From Thalassobacillus devorans MSP14 (GTDB lineage Bacteria > Bacillota > Bacilli > Bacillales > Halobacillaceae), in contig NZ_KI543237.1 of assembly GCF_000496835.1 (NCBI RefSeq), positions 1,125,984 to 1,189,983 of the forward strand: 64,000 nt of DNA. The letters run 5' to 3'. Position numbers and translations under genes: made by a program. The notes below the pieces were generated by a model. It was not told the origin of the DNA and made no database searches. It was given only the letters and a program-made list of their open reading frames with translations. Below, one piece after another: positions 39,890 to 49,599 of this stretch (its first letter is position 1; each line of letters begins with the position of its first letter).

Positions 39890-40858
39890 TCAGCTGGCAC
39901 TGAATTTCTCTTGCGACAATTTTTTAGGGGCTCGTTCTTTCTGTTTTCGGTAAATCGTTGCAATGATTGGGCCGGAAATATTATGCCAAACGCTGAAGAT
40001 TGCACTAGGCACAGCAGCTAACGGACTGAAATGAGCTGCTGCAAGTGTGGCCCCAAGTCCGGAGTTTTGCATACCGACTTCAATAGAGACAGCACGTTGT
40101 TTGGCAGGTTCCATTCCTAACATTTTTCCAAGCCCCAGCCCAATCAAATAACCGAGCACATTATGCAGGACTACAATCGCGAATATAAGTGCTCCTGTAG
40201 TTGCAATTTGCTGCTGGTTAGCACCGACAACTGCGGTAACAATGGCTACGATGGCAATAACGGAGATCAATGGAAATGCTTTTACTCCGCCTTCAACCTT
40301 ATTGCCGAGTAAAGCTTTGACAATAATGCCAAGAATAATTGGGATCAAAACAATTTTTACAATGGACATAAATAGAGCCCCGGGCGAAACAGGCAGCCAT
40401 TTGCTGGCGAACAATAATACCAATAAGGGTGTGAAAATTGGTGCAAGCAGGGTTGAAACAGATGTAATGGCGACCGAGAGTGCCGTATCTCCTTTTGACA
40501 AATAGGTCATCACATTCGAAGAAGTCCCCCCGGGGCAGCAACCGACGAGAATGACTCCTGCGGCTACCTGTGGTGAAACCGGTAGAGCTAGAGCAAGGAT
40601 GAATGCCAAAACCGGCATGATCAAAAACTGTGCTCCTACACCGATGGCAACATCCTTAGGACGCCTGAAGACCTCCTTGAAATCGTTCATGGAAAGCGTC
40701 AATCCCATACCAAACATGATGATGCCTAACAATGGCATGATGTATGGGACTATCCAGGTGAAGGCTGGCGGATAAAGAAAAGATAGGATTGCAAATAGTA
40801 TCACCCAGACAGCGAAGGTACTCCCCATAAAACCACTGACTTTTTCTAAAGCTTTCAA
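39890..40858 (-). CDS. bile acid:sodium symporter family protein (YocS-like)
   Basis: 322-residue, roughly ten-helix transporter of the BASS family, sodium-driven organic anion uptake. Key segments: GMGLTLSMNDFKEVFRRP (about 51-68) and CCPGGTSSNVMTYLSKGDTA (about 105-124), the crossover motif of the family. I prefer the TTG at 40858, since AAGGAAGTGA ends right at the GTG three codons upstream. Substrate unknown; keto acids or other organic anions are possible. It lies divergent to the glutarate/lysine operon and could supply or clear a pathway acid, which is only a positional hint. Confidence 0.85.
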   Translation of the reverse strand: MKALEKVSGFMGSTFAVWVILFAILSFLYPPAFTWIVPYIMPLLGIIMFGMGLTLSMNDFKEVFRRPKDVAIGVGAQFLIMPVLAFILALALPVSPQVAAGVILVGCCPGGTSSNVMTYLSKGDTALSVAITSVSTLLAPIFTPLLVLLFASKWLPVSPGALFMSIVKIVLIPIILGIIVKALLGNKVEGGVKAFPLISVIAIVAIVTAVVGANQQQIATTGALIFAIVVLHNVLGYLIGLGLGKMLGMEPAKQRAVSIEVGMQNSGLGATLAAAHFSPLAAVPSAIFSVWHNISGPIIATIYRKQKERAPKKLSQEKFSAS

Positions 40859-41103
40859 TACGCTCACTTCCTTCTGATAAATTAATTTTTGATTATACCC
40901 TATAATCTGAAAAATCTAAACCTTTTTTAAGTAAATAATTTAAAGCGTTAATGTTTTTTCTGATAAAAGCTATAGAATAAAGGTTTTCCTACCTTCTTTT
41001 GGACATGTTCTGCCGGGAAAAATCATATCTATTAAGTAAGTGCAAGAAACAACACATCGTCATACAGCACGCAGTTTTTTTCAGAAGTGAGGTGATTGAA
41101 GTA

Positions 41104-42246
41104 ATGAAGGGCGCACTATCCGGTATCAAAGTACTCGATCTGTCGAGAGTTCTGGCTGGACCTTATTGCACGATGATCCTTGGTGATCTGGGTGCTGAGG
41201 TTGTAAAAGTAGAAGCTCCCGGCGGCAGTGATGAAACAAGGAAATGGGGACCGCCGTTTCAAGAAGGCATCAGCGCTTATTATTTATGTGCGAATCGAAA
41301 TAAGAAAAGTATCACAGCTGATTTGAAAAGTGAAGAAGATAAACAGAAAATCATGGACTTAGTCCGTGATTTTGATGTGGTCATCCATAATTTTAAAGCG
41401 GGGACAATGGAGAGACTGGGACTGGGGTATGACGATTTGAATAAGGTAAATCCCGGCCTTGTCTATTGTGGAATTACTGGTTTTGGGGAGACAGGGCCAT
41501 ATAAGGATTTGCCTGGCTATGATTTTATCATCCAGGCCATGAGTGGGTTGATGAGCATTACCGGGGATGAGACCTCAGGACCTCAAAAAGTCGGGATAGC
41601 TATTACCGATGTATTGACAGGACTTTATGCTTGTATCGGTATCCAGGCTGCTTTATTGGAAAGAAACCATTCTGGCTCAGGGCAAAAAGTCGATCTAGCC
41701 TTATATGACATCGCCGTCAGTTCTTTGGTCAATATAGCCAGCAATTATCTGATGTCAGGAAAGATACCAAATCGTTTAGGTAATAACCATGCCAATATTG
41801 TTCCTTATCAAACTTTCCATACGGCAGATGGGGACATGGTTGTGGCAGTGGGGAATGACCGTCAATTCCAACGGTTATGCGATCTGTTAGAACTGCCTGA
41901 AGTAGCTATGGAGGACCGGTTTTCTACCAATCCGCTCCGTGTTGAAAACCGGAAAGAACTGACCAATATTTTACAGGAGGCCTTCCGGAAACATACTGCC
42001 TTCTATTGGAAAAAGCAGTTGGATAAAGCTCTTATACCATGCGGTCCGATACAAAACCTTAAGGTGTTAGCTAATGATCCCCAACTGGCAGCCAGGGATA
42101 TGTTCTTTTCTATGAAGCATCCAAAAGCCGGGAAGATAAAACTTGTCGGGAGCCCATTAAAATTGTCCAGAACGCCTGTTTCCTACCGGTATTATCCCCC
42201 TGAAGCAGGTGAGCACCAAATGGAGTTTTTTAATGATGAGGAGTAA
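41104..42246 (+). CDS. family III CoA-transferase, probable glutarate CoA-transferase
   Basis: CaiB/BaiF family enzyme, 380 residues from ATG 41104 (MKGALSGIKVLDLSRVLAGP) behind GAGGTGATTG. Catalytic Asp is expected at Asp169 in GIAITDVLTGLYA; GGSDETRKWGPPF and GYDFIIQAMSGLMSITG are family motifs. Members move CoA between carboxylic acids. Because the next gene resembles glutaryl-CoA dehydrogenase and the third a dicarboxylic semialdehyde dehydrogenase, glutarate with succinyl-CoA as donor is the likeliest pair, as in the SUGCT branch. The stop is 25 bases before the next start. Confidence 0.85.
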   Translation: MKGALSGIKVLDLSRVLAGPYCTMILGDLGAEVVKVEAPGGSDETRKWGPPFQEGISAYYLCANRNKKSITADLKSEEDKQKIMDLVRDFDVVIHNFKAGTMERLGLGYDDLNKVNPGLVYCGITGFGETGPYKDLPGYDFIIQAMSGLMSITGDETSGPQKVGIAITDVLTGLYACIGIQAALLERNHSGSGQKVDLALYDIAVSSLVNIASNYLMSGKIPNRLGNNHANIVPYQTFHTADGDMVVAVGNDRQFQRLCDLLELPEVAMEDRFSTNPLRVENRKELTNILQEAFRKHTAFYWKKQLDKALIPCGPIQNLKVLANDPQLAARDMFFSMKHPKAGKIKLVGSPLKLSRTPVSYRYYPPEAGEHQMEFFNDEE

Positions 42247-42271
42247 AAAAAGGAAACTGGAGGATAATTGT

Positions 42272-43474
42272 ATGAATTTTGACTTTACCGAAGAGCAGCA
42301 ATTATTACGTAAAATGACACGTCAGTTTGTGGATAAGGAAATCAATCCGTACATGCAGGAATGGGACGAACAAGGACGTTTCGATCCTGGAATTTTAACC
42401 AAATTGTCGGACTTAGGTTTGATGGGGGTCTGTATTCCGGAAGTCTATGGTGGTAGTGGAATGGACTATAATTCTCTCGCTATCGTCTGTGAAGAATTAG
42501 AGAGAGGAGATACCGCTTTCCGTACAGCCGTATCGGTCCATATCGGTTTGAATAGTCTGACTTTACTGCAATGGGGGACCGAAGCGCAAAAACAAAAATA
42601 CCTGGTCCCCCAAGCAAAAGGAGAGAAAATAGGGGCATTTGGCCTGACAGAACCGGGAGCAGGTTCTGATGTAGCGGCTCTTCAAACAACTGCCGTCAAT
42701 AAAGGCGAACATTATATATTGAATGGGCAAAAAACATGGATATCGCTATGCGATACAGCCGATCACTTTATTGTTTTTGCCTATACCGATAAAAGTAAAA
42801 AGCATCACGGTATATCGGCTTTTATTGTGGAACGCAACACACCAGGATTTTCATCAAAAGCTACTAAAGGAAAGCTGGGAATACGTGCAGGTAATACAGG
42901 TGAACTTTTCTTTGAAGATATGAAGATTCCTGCAGAAAACTTGCTTGGGAAAGAAGGAGATGGTTTCAAAATAGCCATGTCTGCTCTTGATAATGGACGC
43001 TTTACAGTGGCGGCAGGAGCATGCGGGCTGATCATGGCCTGCCTGGAGGCCAGTGTCGATTATTGCCATGAACGTAAAACCTTCGGTCATGAAATTGGAG
43101 AACATCAATTGGTACAACAAATGGTTGCCAATATGGAAGCGGGCCTGCAGATGAGCCGTCTTCTCGTATACCGGGCAGGGGAGTTGAAAAATCAAGGGAA
43201 GCGGAACACAAGAGAATCATCACTTGCCAAGTGGCAAGCCTGTGATTTTGCCAATAAAGCTGCGGATGACGCGGTGCAGGTTCACGGAGCCTATGGATAT
43301 TCAAATGAATACCCAGTCGAACGTCATCTGCGAAATTCGAAAGCACCTGTGATCTATGAAGGAACCAGGGAAATCCATACGATCATGCAAGCCCAATATG
43401 TACTCGGTTACCGTAAGGATAAGCCTTTGGATCATATGCTGCCAGCCTGGCCGTATGAAACCGATGAACAATAG
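42272..43474 (+). CDS. acyl-CoA dehydrogenase, probable glutaryl-CoA dehydrogenase
   Basis: FAD enzyme, 400 residues from ATG 42272 behind ACTGGAGGATAA. Family motifs FGLTEPGAGSD (about 123-133), RKTFG, and the catalytic Glu363 in VIYEGTREIHT. Arg84 and Ser88 in TAFRTAVSVH align by eye with the Arg94/Ser98 pair that binds the free carboxylate in human glutaryl-CoA dehydrogenase; ordinary short-chain enzymes lack it. This favours oxidation and decarboxylation of glutaryl-CoA to crotonyl-CoA. Flanked by a CoA-transferase and an aldehyde dehydrogenase in one operon (gaps 25 and 11 bases). Confidence 0.85.
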   Translation: MNFDFTEEQQLLRKMTRQFVDKEINPYMQEWDEQGRFDPGILTKLSDLGLMGVCIPEVYGGSGMDYNSLAIVCEELERGDTAFRTAVSVHIGLNSLTLLQWGTEAQKQKYLVPQAKGEKIGAFGLTEPGAGSDVAALQTTAVNKGEHYILNGQKTWISLCDTADHFIVFAYTDKSKKHHGISAFIVERNTPGFSSKATKGKLGIRAGNTGELFFEDMKIPAENLLGKEGDGFKIAMSALDNGRFTVAAGACGLIMACLEASVDYCHERKTFGHEIGEHQLVQQMVANMEAGLQMSRLLVYRAGELKNQGKRNTRESSLAKWQACDFANKAADDAVQVHGAYGYSNEYPVERHLRNSKAPVIYEGTREIHTIMQAQYVLGYRKDKPLDHMLPAWPYETDEQ

Positions 43475-43485
43475 GAGGAATGAAA

Positions 43486-44940
43486 TTGGTCACTTTTGAA
43501 GATTATCTACCTAGTATTTATATCAATGGCAGGTGGAAAAGCGCTGCTTCACGAAAAAAAACACCAGTACGTAATCCAGCCACCTGGGATATCCTTACCC
43601 ATGTATCTTATGGTGATCACGTTGATACGAGACTTGCTATCGAAGCTGCCAGTGAAGCTAAGGAAAGATGGGCATCACTATCACCCAGAAAACGCTCCAC
43701 TATTTTATACCGGGCCTATCAAATGATGGAAGAGAGTGCGGATCGCATAGCGGCAATCCTAACGATGGAACAAGGGAAGCCATTGCGGGAAGCGAAGGGA
43801 GAAATCAGATCAGCTGCCAGTTTTTTATTATGGTATGCGGAAGAAGCGAATCGCCTATATGGAGAGTGGATACCATCTTCCATCGAATCGAAACGACTGT
43901 CCGTCATTCCACAGCCTGTAGGGGTCGTGGGGGCTATCACTCCATGGAACTTTCCCGCATCAATGATCACCCGGAAAGTTGCACCAGCTTTGGCAGCAGG
44001 ATGTACCGTTGTATTGAAGCCGGCTTCTGAAACTCCATTGACTGCAATCGAAATCGTAAAAATTCTGGAAAAGGCAGGAATCCCTGACGGTGTGGTTAAT
44101 CTGGTGACCGGTAACTCTGCCAAAATCGGTGATGCTCTATTGCATCATGAAGCTGTCCGGTTGATTACATTCACCGGATCTACAGAAGTTGGCAAACACT
44201 TAATGCGTGAAAGTGCTGACCAGGTGAAAAAATTGTCTCTGGAGCTTGGCGGGCATGCCCCGATTATCATTTTTGCCGATGCTGATCTGGAAAAGGCTGC
44301 TGAAATGACGTTGGCAAGCAAGTTCAGGAACAGTGGACAGACCTGTATCTGTGCAAATCGGGTGTATGTGGAAGACAAAATCTGGGATGACTTTAAAAGG
44401 GTACTGGTTGAAAAGGTCGAAGCTATGAGGCTTGGAGACGGTCTGGCTGACGAGGTAGATATGGGACCTTTGATCAATGAGGGAGCGACTGAAAAAGTAC
44501 ATGAGCAGGTAAAGGATGCGATAGCAAAAGGAGCAGAAATCGCTTGTGGAGGAAACATTTGGGAAGGCACAAATAGAGGCCATTATTATTTACCGACCAT
44601 ACTTTCTGATGTGAGAAACGATATGCTGGTCATGAAAGAAGAAACATTCGGACCAATATTGCCTCTCCAGTCATTTACAAGTGAAGAGGAAGCCATTACA
44701 GCTGCCAATGACAGTGAATATGGTCTTGCGGCTTACTTTTTCACAAAAAACCTGGATAGATCCGTCCGGGTCGCTGAAAAGCTGGATTATGGGATTATCG
44801 GCATTAATGATGTATTTCCTGCTGCAGCAGAAGCTCCTTTCGGAGGGATAAAACAATCAGGTATAGGTAAAGAAGGCGGGCACCATGGGATACATGAATA
44901 CGTAGAGTTGAAATATATATCGATGGGAATTGAAAACTGA
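43486..44940 (+). CDS. NAD(P)-dependent semialdehyde dehydrogenase (GabD/DavD type)
   Basis: Aldehyde dehydrogenase, 484 residues from TTG 43486, seven bases after AGGAGG; an ATG two codons upstream sits too close to that site. NAD-binding TPWNFPASMITRKVAPALAA (about 152-171), general base Glu253 in LELGG, and nucleophile Cys287 in SGQTCICANR, the wording typical of succinate- and glutarate-semialdehyde dehydrogenases. In this operon, glutarate semialdehyde to glutarate is the likely reaction. Succinate semialdehyde use cannot be excluded. Confidence 0.85.
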   Translation: MVTFEDYLPSIYINGRWKSAASRKKTPVRNPATWDILTHVSYGDHVDTRLAIEAASEAKERWASLSPRKRSTILYRAYQMMEESADRIAAILTMEQGKPLREAKGEIRSAASFLLWYAEEANRLYGEWIPSSIESKRLSVIPQPVGVVGAITPWNFPASMITRKVAPALAAGCTVVLKPASETPLTAIEIVKILEKAGIPDGVVNLVTGNSAKIGDALLHHEAVRLITFTGSTEVGKHLMRESADQVKKLSLELGGHAPIIIFADADLEKAAEMTLASKFRNSGQTCICANRVYVEDKIWDDFKRVLVEKVEAMRLGDGLADEVDMGPLINEGATEKVHEQVKDAIAKGAEIACGGNIWEGTNRGHYYLPTILSDVRNDMLVMKEETFGPILPLQSFTSEEEAITAANDSEYGLAAYFFTKNLDRSVRVAEKLDYGIIGINDVFPAAAEAPFGGIKQSGIGKEGGHHGIHEYVELKYISMGIEN

Positions 44941-44949
44941 AAGCTGAAG

Positions 44950-44979
44950 AACCTCCGTATTAACCGGAGGTTTTTAGTT
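44950..44979 (+). terminator. terminator of the CoA-transferase operon
   Basis: Stem AACCTCCG/CGGAGGTT (loop TATTAAC) followed by TTTTAGTTT. The next 170 bases (44980-45148) show no gene or further signal. Confidence 0.8.
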
Positions 44980-45148
44980 TACTAAACTGAAGGGAGCGCT
45001 AATAAAATTCAGAGCGTATTTAGGTAACAGCTTGTCCGATATGCAGTGTTTTTGTCGAATAATATGATTAGACCGGTATTTACAAACCTAGGTTCTGTAA
45101 AAAAATGTGGTTAATTCTGTAAAGTCGACTCAGATATTTAACAACAGC

Positions 45149-45209
45149 AAACAACTTAACAAGCAGCCGAACCACCAGGATAGGTGATTGGCTGCTTGTT
45201 AAGTTGTTT
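45149..45209 (-). terminator. long hairpin at the lysine dehydrogenase 3' end
   Basis: Perfect 20-bp arms (AAACAACTTAACAAGCAGCC at 45149-45168; complement at 45190-45209) around a 21-base loop. It abuts the stop codon of the minus-strand gene and lies between two convergent operons. The T tract is poor on both strands, so it may act as a terminator or as a 3' stabilising stem. Confidence 0.6.
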
Positions 45210-46372
45210 TATTCTGCATCCTCCACATGCTTCTTTTCCAGTATGTTCACACCGCGCTTTGCCATCTCATCAATATAAATATTTCCCGGGACGATTTGTT
45301 CCGGAGGATAGACTCCCCGCTTTTCAATAACCCCTTTACCCAGCATTTGAGCGACGACGGATATCGAATTTGCTGTAGCCCGGGCCATTGCAGTGACATT
45401 GTTTTTACGATCTTTAAATGTAGTCATTTCATAAGAATAGGTGGTTGATCTACCTTTTTTATCACCAGAAACAAGGACGCGTAAAAGGACTGCGTCATCC
45501 TTATCTTTCAAATCTACGATAGGATCCAGTACTTTTAATAGCACTTCTCTTGGACTGACCTGACTGCCGTTGACATCGACATAATAATCGTTTTTTGTCA
45601 GATTCAAGTCTACCAGCAGACCGAATTTTTCTGCATGGCCGGGGTAGCGGATGGTTTTATATTCTAAGGTATCTAAGTATGGATATGAATATGATAACGT
45701 CGATGTACCCCCTGCTGTATGGAAGGCTTCTAACGGTCCGAATTTTTCAAAATAGATTCTTTCGATTTCTGATAATGATGGGATCTCCTGCTTCATGCCA
45801 TTACGAATAATCAAAGCAGGGTCAGTATAGTGATCGAAGACACCCTCCATAGAAAATACATGATTATATTCGAATGGAGGTTCGGCTTGGACAGGTATGC
45901 CACCGACGTACAGCTTGATCGATTTTGCCTGATCCAGTTTGCTTACTCCATATCCTGACAAAATATTTATCATGCCAGGGGCTACGCCTAAGTCCGGGAT
46001 TAAGGTTACTCCAGCAGCTTTTGCCTGATCCTTCAGTTGTAAAACTTTGTCCGTCATATGGCCGATATGGCCACCTAAATCGACAGAATGAACACCGGCT
46101 TCAATGGCTTTTTTTGCTACAATTTCGTTAAAGGAATAAAAAAGTGCGTTGATTACTACATCATAATCACGAATAAAGTTGCCTAGTTCTGTTTCATTGC
46201 TGGCATCAAGCTGAGCAGCCCCCAATAATGTACTGTTCAATTGTTTGCATGCCTGCTTCGCTTTCTGATAATCCACATCCGCAAGCGCTACTTTGGTGAC
46301 TCCCGGACTTTGCACTAAGTCACGGGCGGCTTCCTTTCCCATCAAACCAGAGCCTAATACAGCTACTTTCAT
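45209..46372 (-). CDS. L-lysine 6-dehydrogenase (saccharopine dehydrogenase family)
   Basis: Oxidative deamination of the lysine epsilon-amino group to 2-aminoadipate 6-semialdehyde, which cyclises to piperideine-6-carboxylate. 387 residues from ATG 46372 ([20 protein letters not shown]) behind GAAGGAGG. Rossmann GSGLMG at 7-12; [29 protein letters not shown] and [17 protein letters not shown] closely resemble the Geobacillus stearothermophilus enzyme as I remember it. Last gene of a four-gene minus-strand operon, 32 bases after the aldehyde dehydrogenase gene. Confidence 0.88.
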   Translation of the reverse strand: MKVAVLGSGLMGKEAARDLVQSPGVTKVALADVDYQKAKQACKQLNSTLLGAAQLDASNETELGNFIRDYDVVINALFYSFNEIVAKKAIEAGVHSVDLGGHIGHMTDKVLQLKDQAKAAGVTLIPDLGVAPGMINILSGYGVSKLDQAKSIKLYVGGIPVQAEPPFEYNHVFSMEGVFDHYTDPALIIRNGMKQEIPSLSEIERIYFEKFGPLEAFHTAGGTSTLSYSYPYLDTLEYKTIRYPGHAEKFGLLVDLNLTKNDYYVDVNGSQVSPREVLLKVLDPIVDLKDKDDAVLLRVLVSGDKKGRSTTYSYEMTTFKDRKNNVTAMARATANSISVVAQMLGKGVIEKRGVYPPEQIVPGNIYIDEMAKRGVNILEKKHVEDAE

Positions 46373-46404
46373 TTGAAAACCTCCTTCACATGCTAGAAAA
46401 TCCC

Positions 46405-47901
46405 CTATGCTTCTGTGTCGATCTGTGCCCGCTGTAACTTTCCGCTGAAATCGACATACACGCTTTTCCATTCTGTGAATACATCAAGTGCTGCTAATCC
46501 CGAATCCCGGTGGCCGTTACCGGTTCCTTTTGTTCCGCCGAATGGAAGGTGGATTTCAGCACCAATGGTTCCTGCGTTGACATATACTATGCCTGTATCT
46601 AAATCACGCTGTGCTGCGAATACCTGATTGACGTTCTGGGTAAAAATCGAGCTCGATAATCCGTAACTAACTTCATTATTTATTTCAATGGCTTCTTCTA
46701 AGCTATCCACCTCAATCAAGGATACGACTGGACCGAAGATTTCCTCTTTGGCAATCCGCATCGTTCGCTCGACATCGGTAAACAGGGTAGGAGCGTAATA
46801 ATAGCCATTATTGTCTTTTTCATCATGGAGGGTATAACCACCGGCCAGCAGCATAGCTCCTTCCTGTCTCCCGAGTTGTACATAGCGGTCGATTTTCTCG
46901 AGTGCTCCCTGATTAATGATAGGACCGACTTTAATGGATTCATCCAGCCCATTTCCCACCGTAAGTTTTTCCATTTCTGTCAGAAGCCGCTCTGTCAGTT
47001 CCTCTTTCACATCTTTATGGACAATTACCCGGCTGCAGGCAGTACAACGTTGCCCGCTAGTCCCGAAAGCACTCCATAAAATCCCTTCCACAGCTAACGA
47101 CAAATCGGCATCATCCATAACGATGACCGCATTTTTTCCACCCATCTCCAAAGAAACCTTCTTTAACTTCATCCCGCATTTGCCGGCAATATTACGACCG
47201 GTTTCATTGGACCCCGTAAAAGAAATGACCCGAATATCATCATCAGCTACCATTGCTTCCCCGACATCCGATCCCGATCCGAATACGACGTTCAACACCC
47301 CATTAGGCAGCCCGGCTTCTTCAAAGATTTTGGCAAGCTCATAGGCCATGATTGGTGTTTCGGTAGCCGGTTTCCAGATGACCGCGTTTCCTGCCACAAT
47401 AGCAGGAAATGATTTCCATGTTGCAATGGCAATGGGGAAATTCCATGGGGTAATGATGCCGACAACGCCAACAGGAGCACGAACGCTCATCGCGAATTTA
47501 TTTTTCAGCTCGGATGGGGTAGTTTGTCCAAATAGGCGCCGTCCTTCACCAGCCATATAAAAGGCCATATCAATGCCTTCCTGGACTTCTCCGCGCGCTT
47601 CTTCAAGGACCTTGCCATTTTCCATGGTCAGTAGTTTGGCCAGGTGTTCTTTTCTGTCTTTCATCATGCTGCCAACACGGTATAATAGTTCTGCTCGTTG
47701 CGGAGCTGGTACCAGCGCCCAGCTTTTTTGTGCTTGTTTGGCAGATTTAACAGCTGCTCTTACATCATTCTCCGATGATAACGGTACTTTGGTAATGGTT
47801 TGTCCTGTCGCGGGGTTTACAACAGACGTATAATTGTTCCTGTCTGGAAGCACCCATTCTCCATCAATATAATTGACCAGTTTTTTTTCGATATCGACCA
47901 T
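46405..47901 (-). CDS. aldehyde dehydrogenase, probable 2-aminoadipate-semialdehyde dehydrogenase
   Basis: 498-residue NAD(P) aldehyde dehydrogenase. [21 protein letters not shown] (about 151-171) binds the cofactor, Glu252 in [11 protein letters not shown] is the general base, and Cys286 in [11 protein letters not shown] the nucleophile. The SGQRCTA wording fits the ALDH branch of aminoadipate/piperideine-6-carboxylate dehydrogenases better than GabD. Next to lysine 6-dehydrogenase its likely substrate is aminoadipate semialdehyde, giving L-2-aminoadipate. The ATG at 47901 has GGAGGG ahead. Confidence 0.82.
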   Translation of the reverse strand: MVDIEKKLVNYIDGEWVLPDRNNYTSVVNPATGQTITKVPLSSENDVRAAVKSAKQAQKSWALVPAPQRAELLYRVGSMMKDRKEHLAKLLTMENGKVLEEARGEVQEGIDMAFYMAGEGRRLFGQTTPSELKNKFAMSVRAPVGVVGIITPWNFPIAIATWKSFPAIVAGNAVIWKPATETPIMAYELAKIFEEAGLPNGVLNVVFGSGSDVGEAMVADDDIRVISFTGSNETGRNIAGKCGMKLKKVSLEMGGKNAVIVMDDADLSLAVEGILWSAFGTSGQRCTACSRVIVHKDVKEELTERLLTEMEKLTVGNGLDESIKVGPIINQGALEKIDRYVQLGRQEGAMLLAGGYTLHDEKDNNGYYYAPTLFTDVERTMRIAKEEIFGPVVSLIEVDSLEEAIEINNEVSYGLSSSIFTQNVNQVFAAQRDLDTGIVYVNAGTIGAEIHLPFGGTKGTGNGHRDSGLAALDVFTEWKSVYVDFSGKLQRAQIDTEA

Positions 47902-47934
47902 GATCGAAACCCTCCCTATAAATAATTAGCTGGT

Positions 47935-49596
47935 TTAGTGTTTTCTTAAATCTTCGATTGACCGCTTAGCTGAAATTTGATTCTGATCCATCGGCACTTC
48001 AATGACAGTAGGGCGGTCATTTTTAACTGCCTTACTTAAGACATATTTAAAATCCTTGATACTATTCACAAAAAAACCATCGGCTTCCACGCTTTTTGCA
48101 ATCTGGGAAAATTGCACGGATCCTAAATCAGTTCCAGATACACGACGGGGGAAGTGAATTTCCTGATGCATCCGAATGGTGCCATACATTTGGTTATTGA
48201 AAACAATACTGATGATGGGGATGTGATAACGTACTGCTGTTTCCAGTTCCTGTATCGTCATCATGAACCCGCCATCTCCTGATAAAGAAACGACCGTTTT
48301 TTCCGGACAGGCGAGCTTGACGCCTAATGCCGCGGGCATACCATATCCCATCGCACCGGAAGTTGGTCCTACATAGGTCTGTTTGTACTTGAATTGATAG
48401 TAGGAGTGGAGCCAGCCTGCAAAGTTTCCGGCATCATTCGTGATGACCGTATTTGCGGGCAGCAGTTCCTGCATACAGGTAATGACCTGATTGTTGGTGA
48501 TCGTTGTGCTGTTATCTAATTGCATATGGGTAGCAGCCTCGTAACACTGCCTTCTTTCCCGTATCCAGTCCACCCAGCCAGGATTCGTCTCCTGCTGTTG
48601 TAATAAACTATGCAGAGCTTCCTTCAAGTCAGCGACAATACCAAGGTCAGGAGCAAATGATTTACCTAGAACAGAAGGCGTAATATCGATATGAACCAAT
48701 GTCTGAGCAGGTGAAATAATGGAATAATCCTGGGTAGTCACTTCCGATAGACGAGTTCCGAATGCCATGATCACGTCTGCTTGTCTGACCGTTTCCAAAA
48801 CCCTTGGGTTTGTCCCTAAACCGAGGTGACCTACATACAAAGGGTGGTCATTGGGAAATACATCCTGTCTGCGAAAAGCAGATAACACAGGAAGCTTATT
48901 TTTTTCAGCAAACGCCAGCAGTTTTTCTTCTGCCCCCGCATGTTTTACTCCGCCGCCTGCGATAATCAGCGGTTTTTTCGATTGCTGAAGGTATTCCATA
49001 AAGGCTTCCGTTTCTTTTGGAGAAGGAGCTGGTTTCGGCTTCATCACAGGAGGACCGAACTGCATGTTTTTCTTTGTCCGCAGCATGTCTTCCGGAAGAG
49101 ACACGACAACCGGCCCGGGTCTCCCGGTTTGAGCAATTCGGAAAGCCCGCTGAATCAACTCCGGCACCCGGTCAGCCTGATTGATTTCCACGGCCCATTT
49201 GGTGATAGGTTTAAAGAATTGGACAAGGTCGACTTCCTGGAAACCTTCCCTTCCTAAAAATTTGCTGTCTACTTGTCCTAAAAATACAACCATGGGAGTG
49301 GAATCCTGATAAGCAGTATGCACACCGATGGATAAATTGGCTGCTCCAACCCCCCGAGTCGCCATGACGACCCCGGGTTTGCCACTGGCTTTGGCATATC
49401 CTTCCGCCATGAAGGAAGCGCCGCCCTCATGGCGAGCCGATATCAAATCTATGCTCGGCTCTTCATAAATCTCATCTAACACAGGCAGATAACTTTCACC
49501 TGGTACACAAAACACCTTCGTGATTCCTTCAATTTTTAAACAGGTGACAACTCCTTTGGCACCAGTCATCAAAGCGGATTGGTTTGATGGTTTCAT
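47935..49596 (-). CDS. ThDP-dependent enzyme, acetolactate-synthase-like; proposed 2-oxoadipate decarboxylase
   Basis: 553-residue thiamine-diphosphate enzyme. Catalytic Glu57 in SARHEGGASFMAEGYA, central domain (about 195-340), and the ThDP motif GDGGFMMT (440-447) through VFNNQMYG (Asn467-Asn468). Sequence is of the acetolactate synthase/glyoxylate carboligase/oxalyl-CoA decarboxylase superfamily. No small regulatory subunit gene accompanies it, and it lies in a lysine-degradation operon after an aminotransferase. I infer decarboxylation of 2-oxoadipate to glutarate semialdehyde; a true acetolactate synthase is the alternative. It starts 3 bases after the aminotransferase stop. Confidence 0.7.
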   Translation of the reverse strand: MKPSNQSALMTGAKGVVTCLKIEGITKVFCVPGESYLPVLDEIYEEPSIDLISARHEGGASFMAEGYAKASGKPGVVMATRGVGAANLSIGVHTAYQDSTPMVVFLGQVDSKFLGREGFQEVDLVQFFKPITKWAVEINQADRVPELIQRAFRIAQTGRPGPVVVSLPEDMLRTKKNMQFGPPVMKPKPAPSPKETEAFMEYLQQSKKPLIIAGGGVKHAGAEEKLLAFAEKNKLPVLSAFRRQDVFPNDHPLYVGHLGLGTNPRVLETVRQADVIMAFGTRLSEVTTQDYSIISPAQTLVHIDITPSVLGKSFAPDLGIVADLKEALHSLLQQQETNPGWVDWIRERRQCYEAATHMQLDNSTTITNNQVITCMQELLPANTVITNDAGNFAGWLHSYYQFKYKQTYVGPTSGAMGYGMPAALGVKLACPEKTVVSLSGDGGFMMTIQELETAVRYHIPIISIVFNNQMYGTIRMHQEIHFPRRVSGTDLGSVQFSQIAKSVEADGFFVNSIKDFKYVLSKAVKNDRPTVIEVPMDQNQISAKRSIEDLRKH

Positions 49597-49599
49597 GGT

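Noticed and set aside
41010..41030. Possible sigma-54 promoter (TTGGACATGTTCTGCC) upstream of the CoA-transferase operon
   Set aside because: The GG-GC spacing is 9 instead of 10 and no sigma-54 activator gene is nearby.
44145..44570. 141-codon frame antisense to the semialdehyde dehydrogenase gene
   Set aside because: Mirror of a real gene with Ser-rich shadow composition; the sense frame has all catalytic motifs.
45275..45295. Second Noc-site candidate ATTTCCCGGGACGA in the lysine dehydrogenase gene
   Set aside because: Only 11 of 14 positions match; half of the palindrome is lost. Similar partial matches at 27.8 and 61.6 kb were also dropped.
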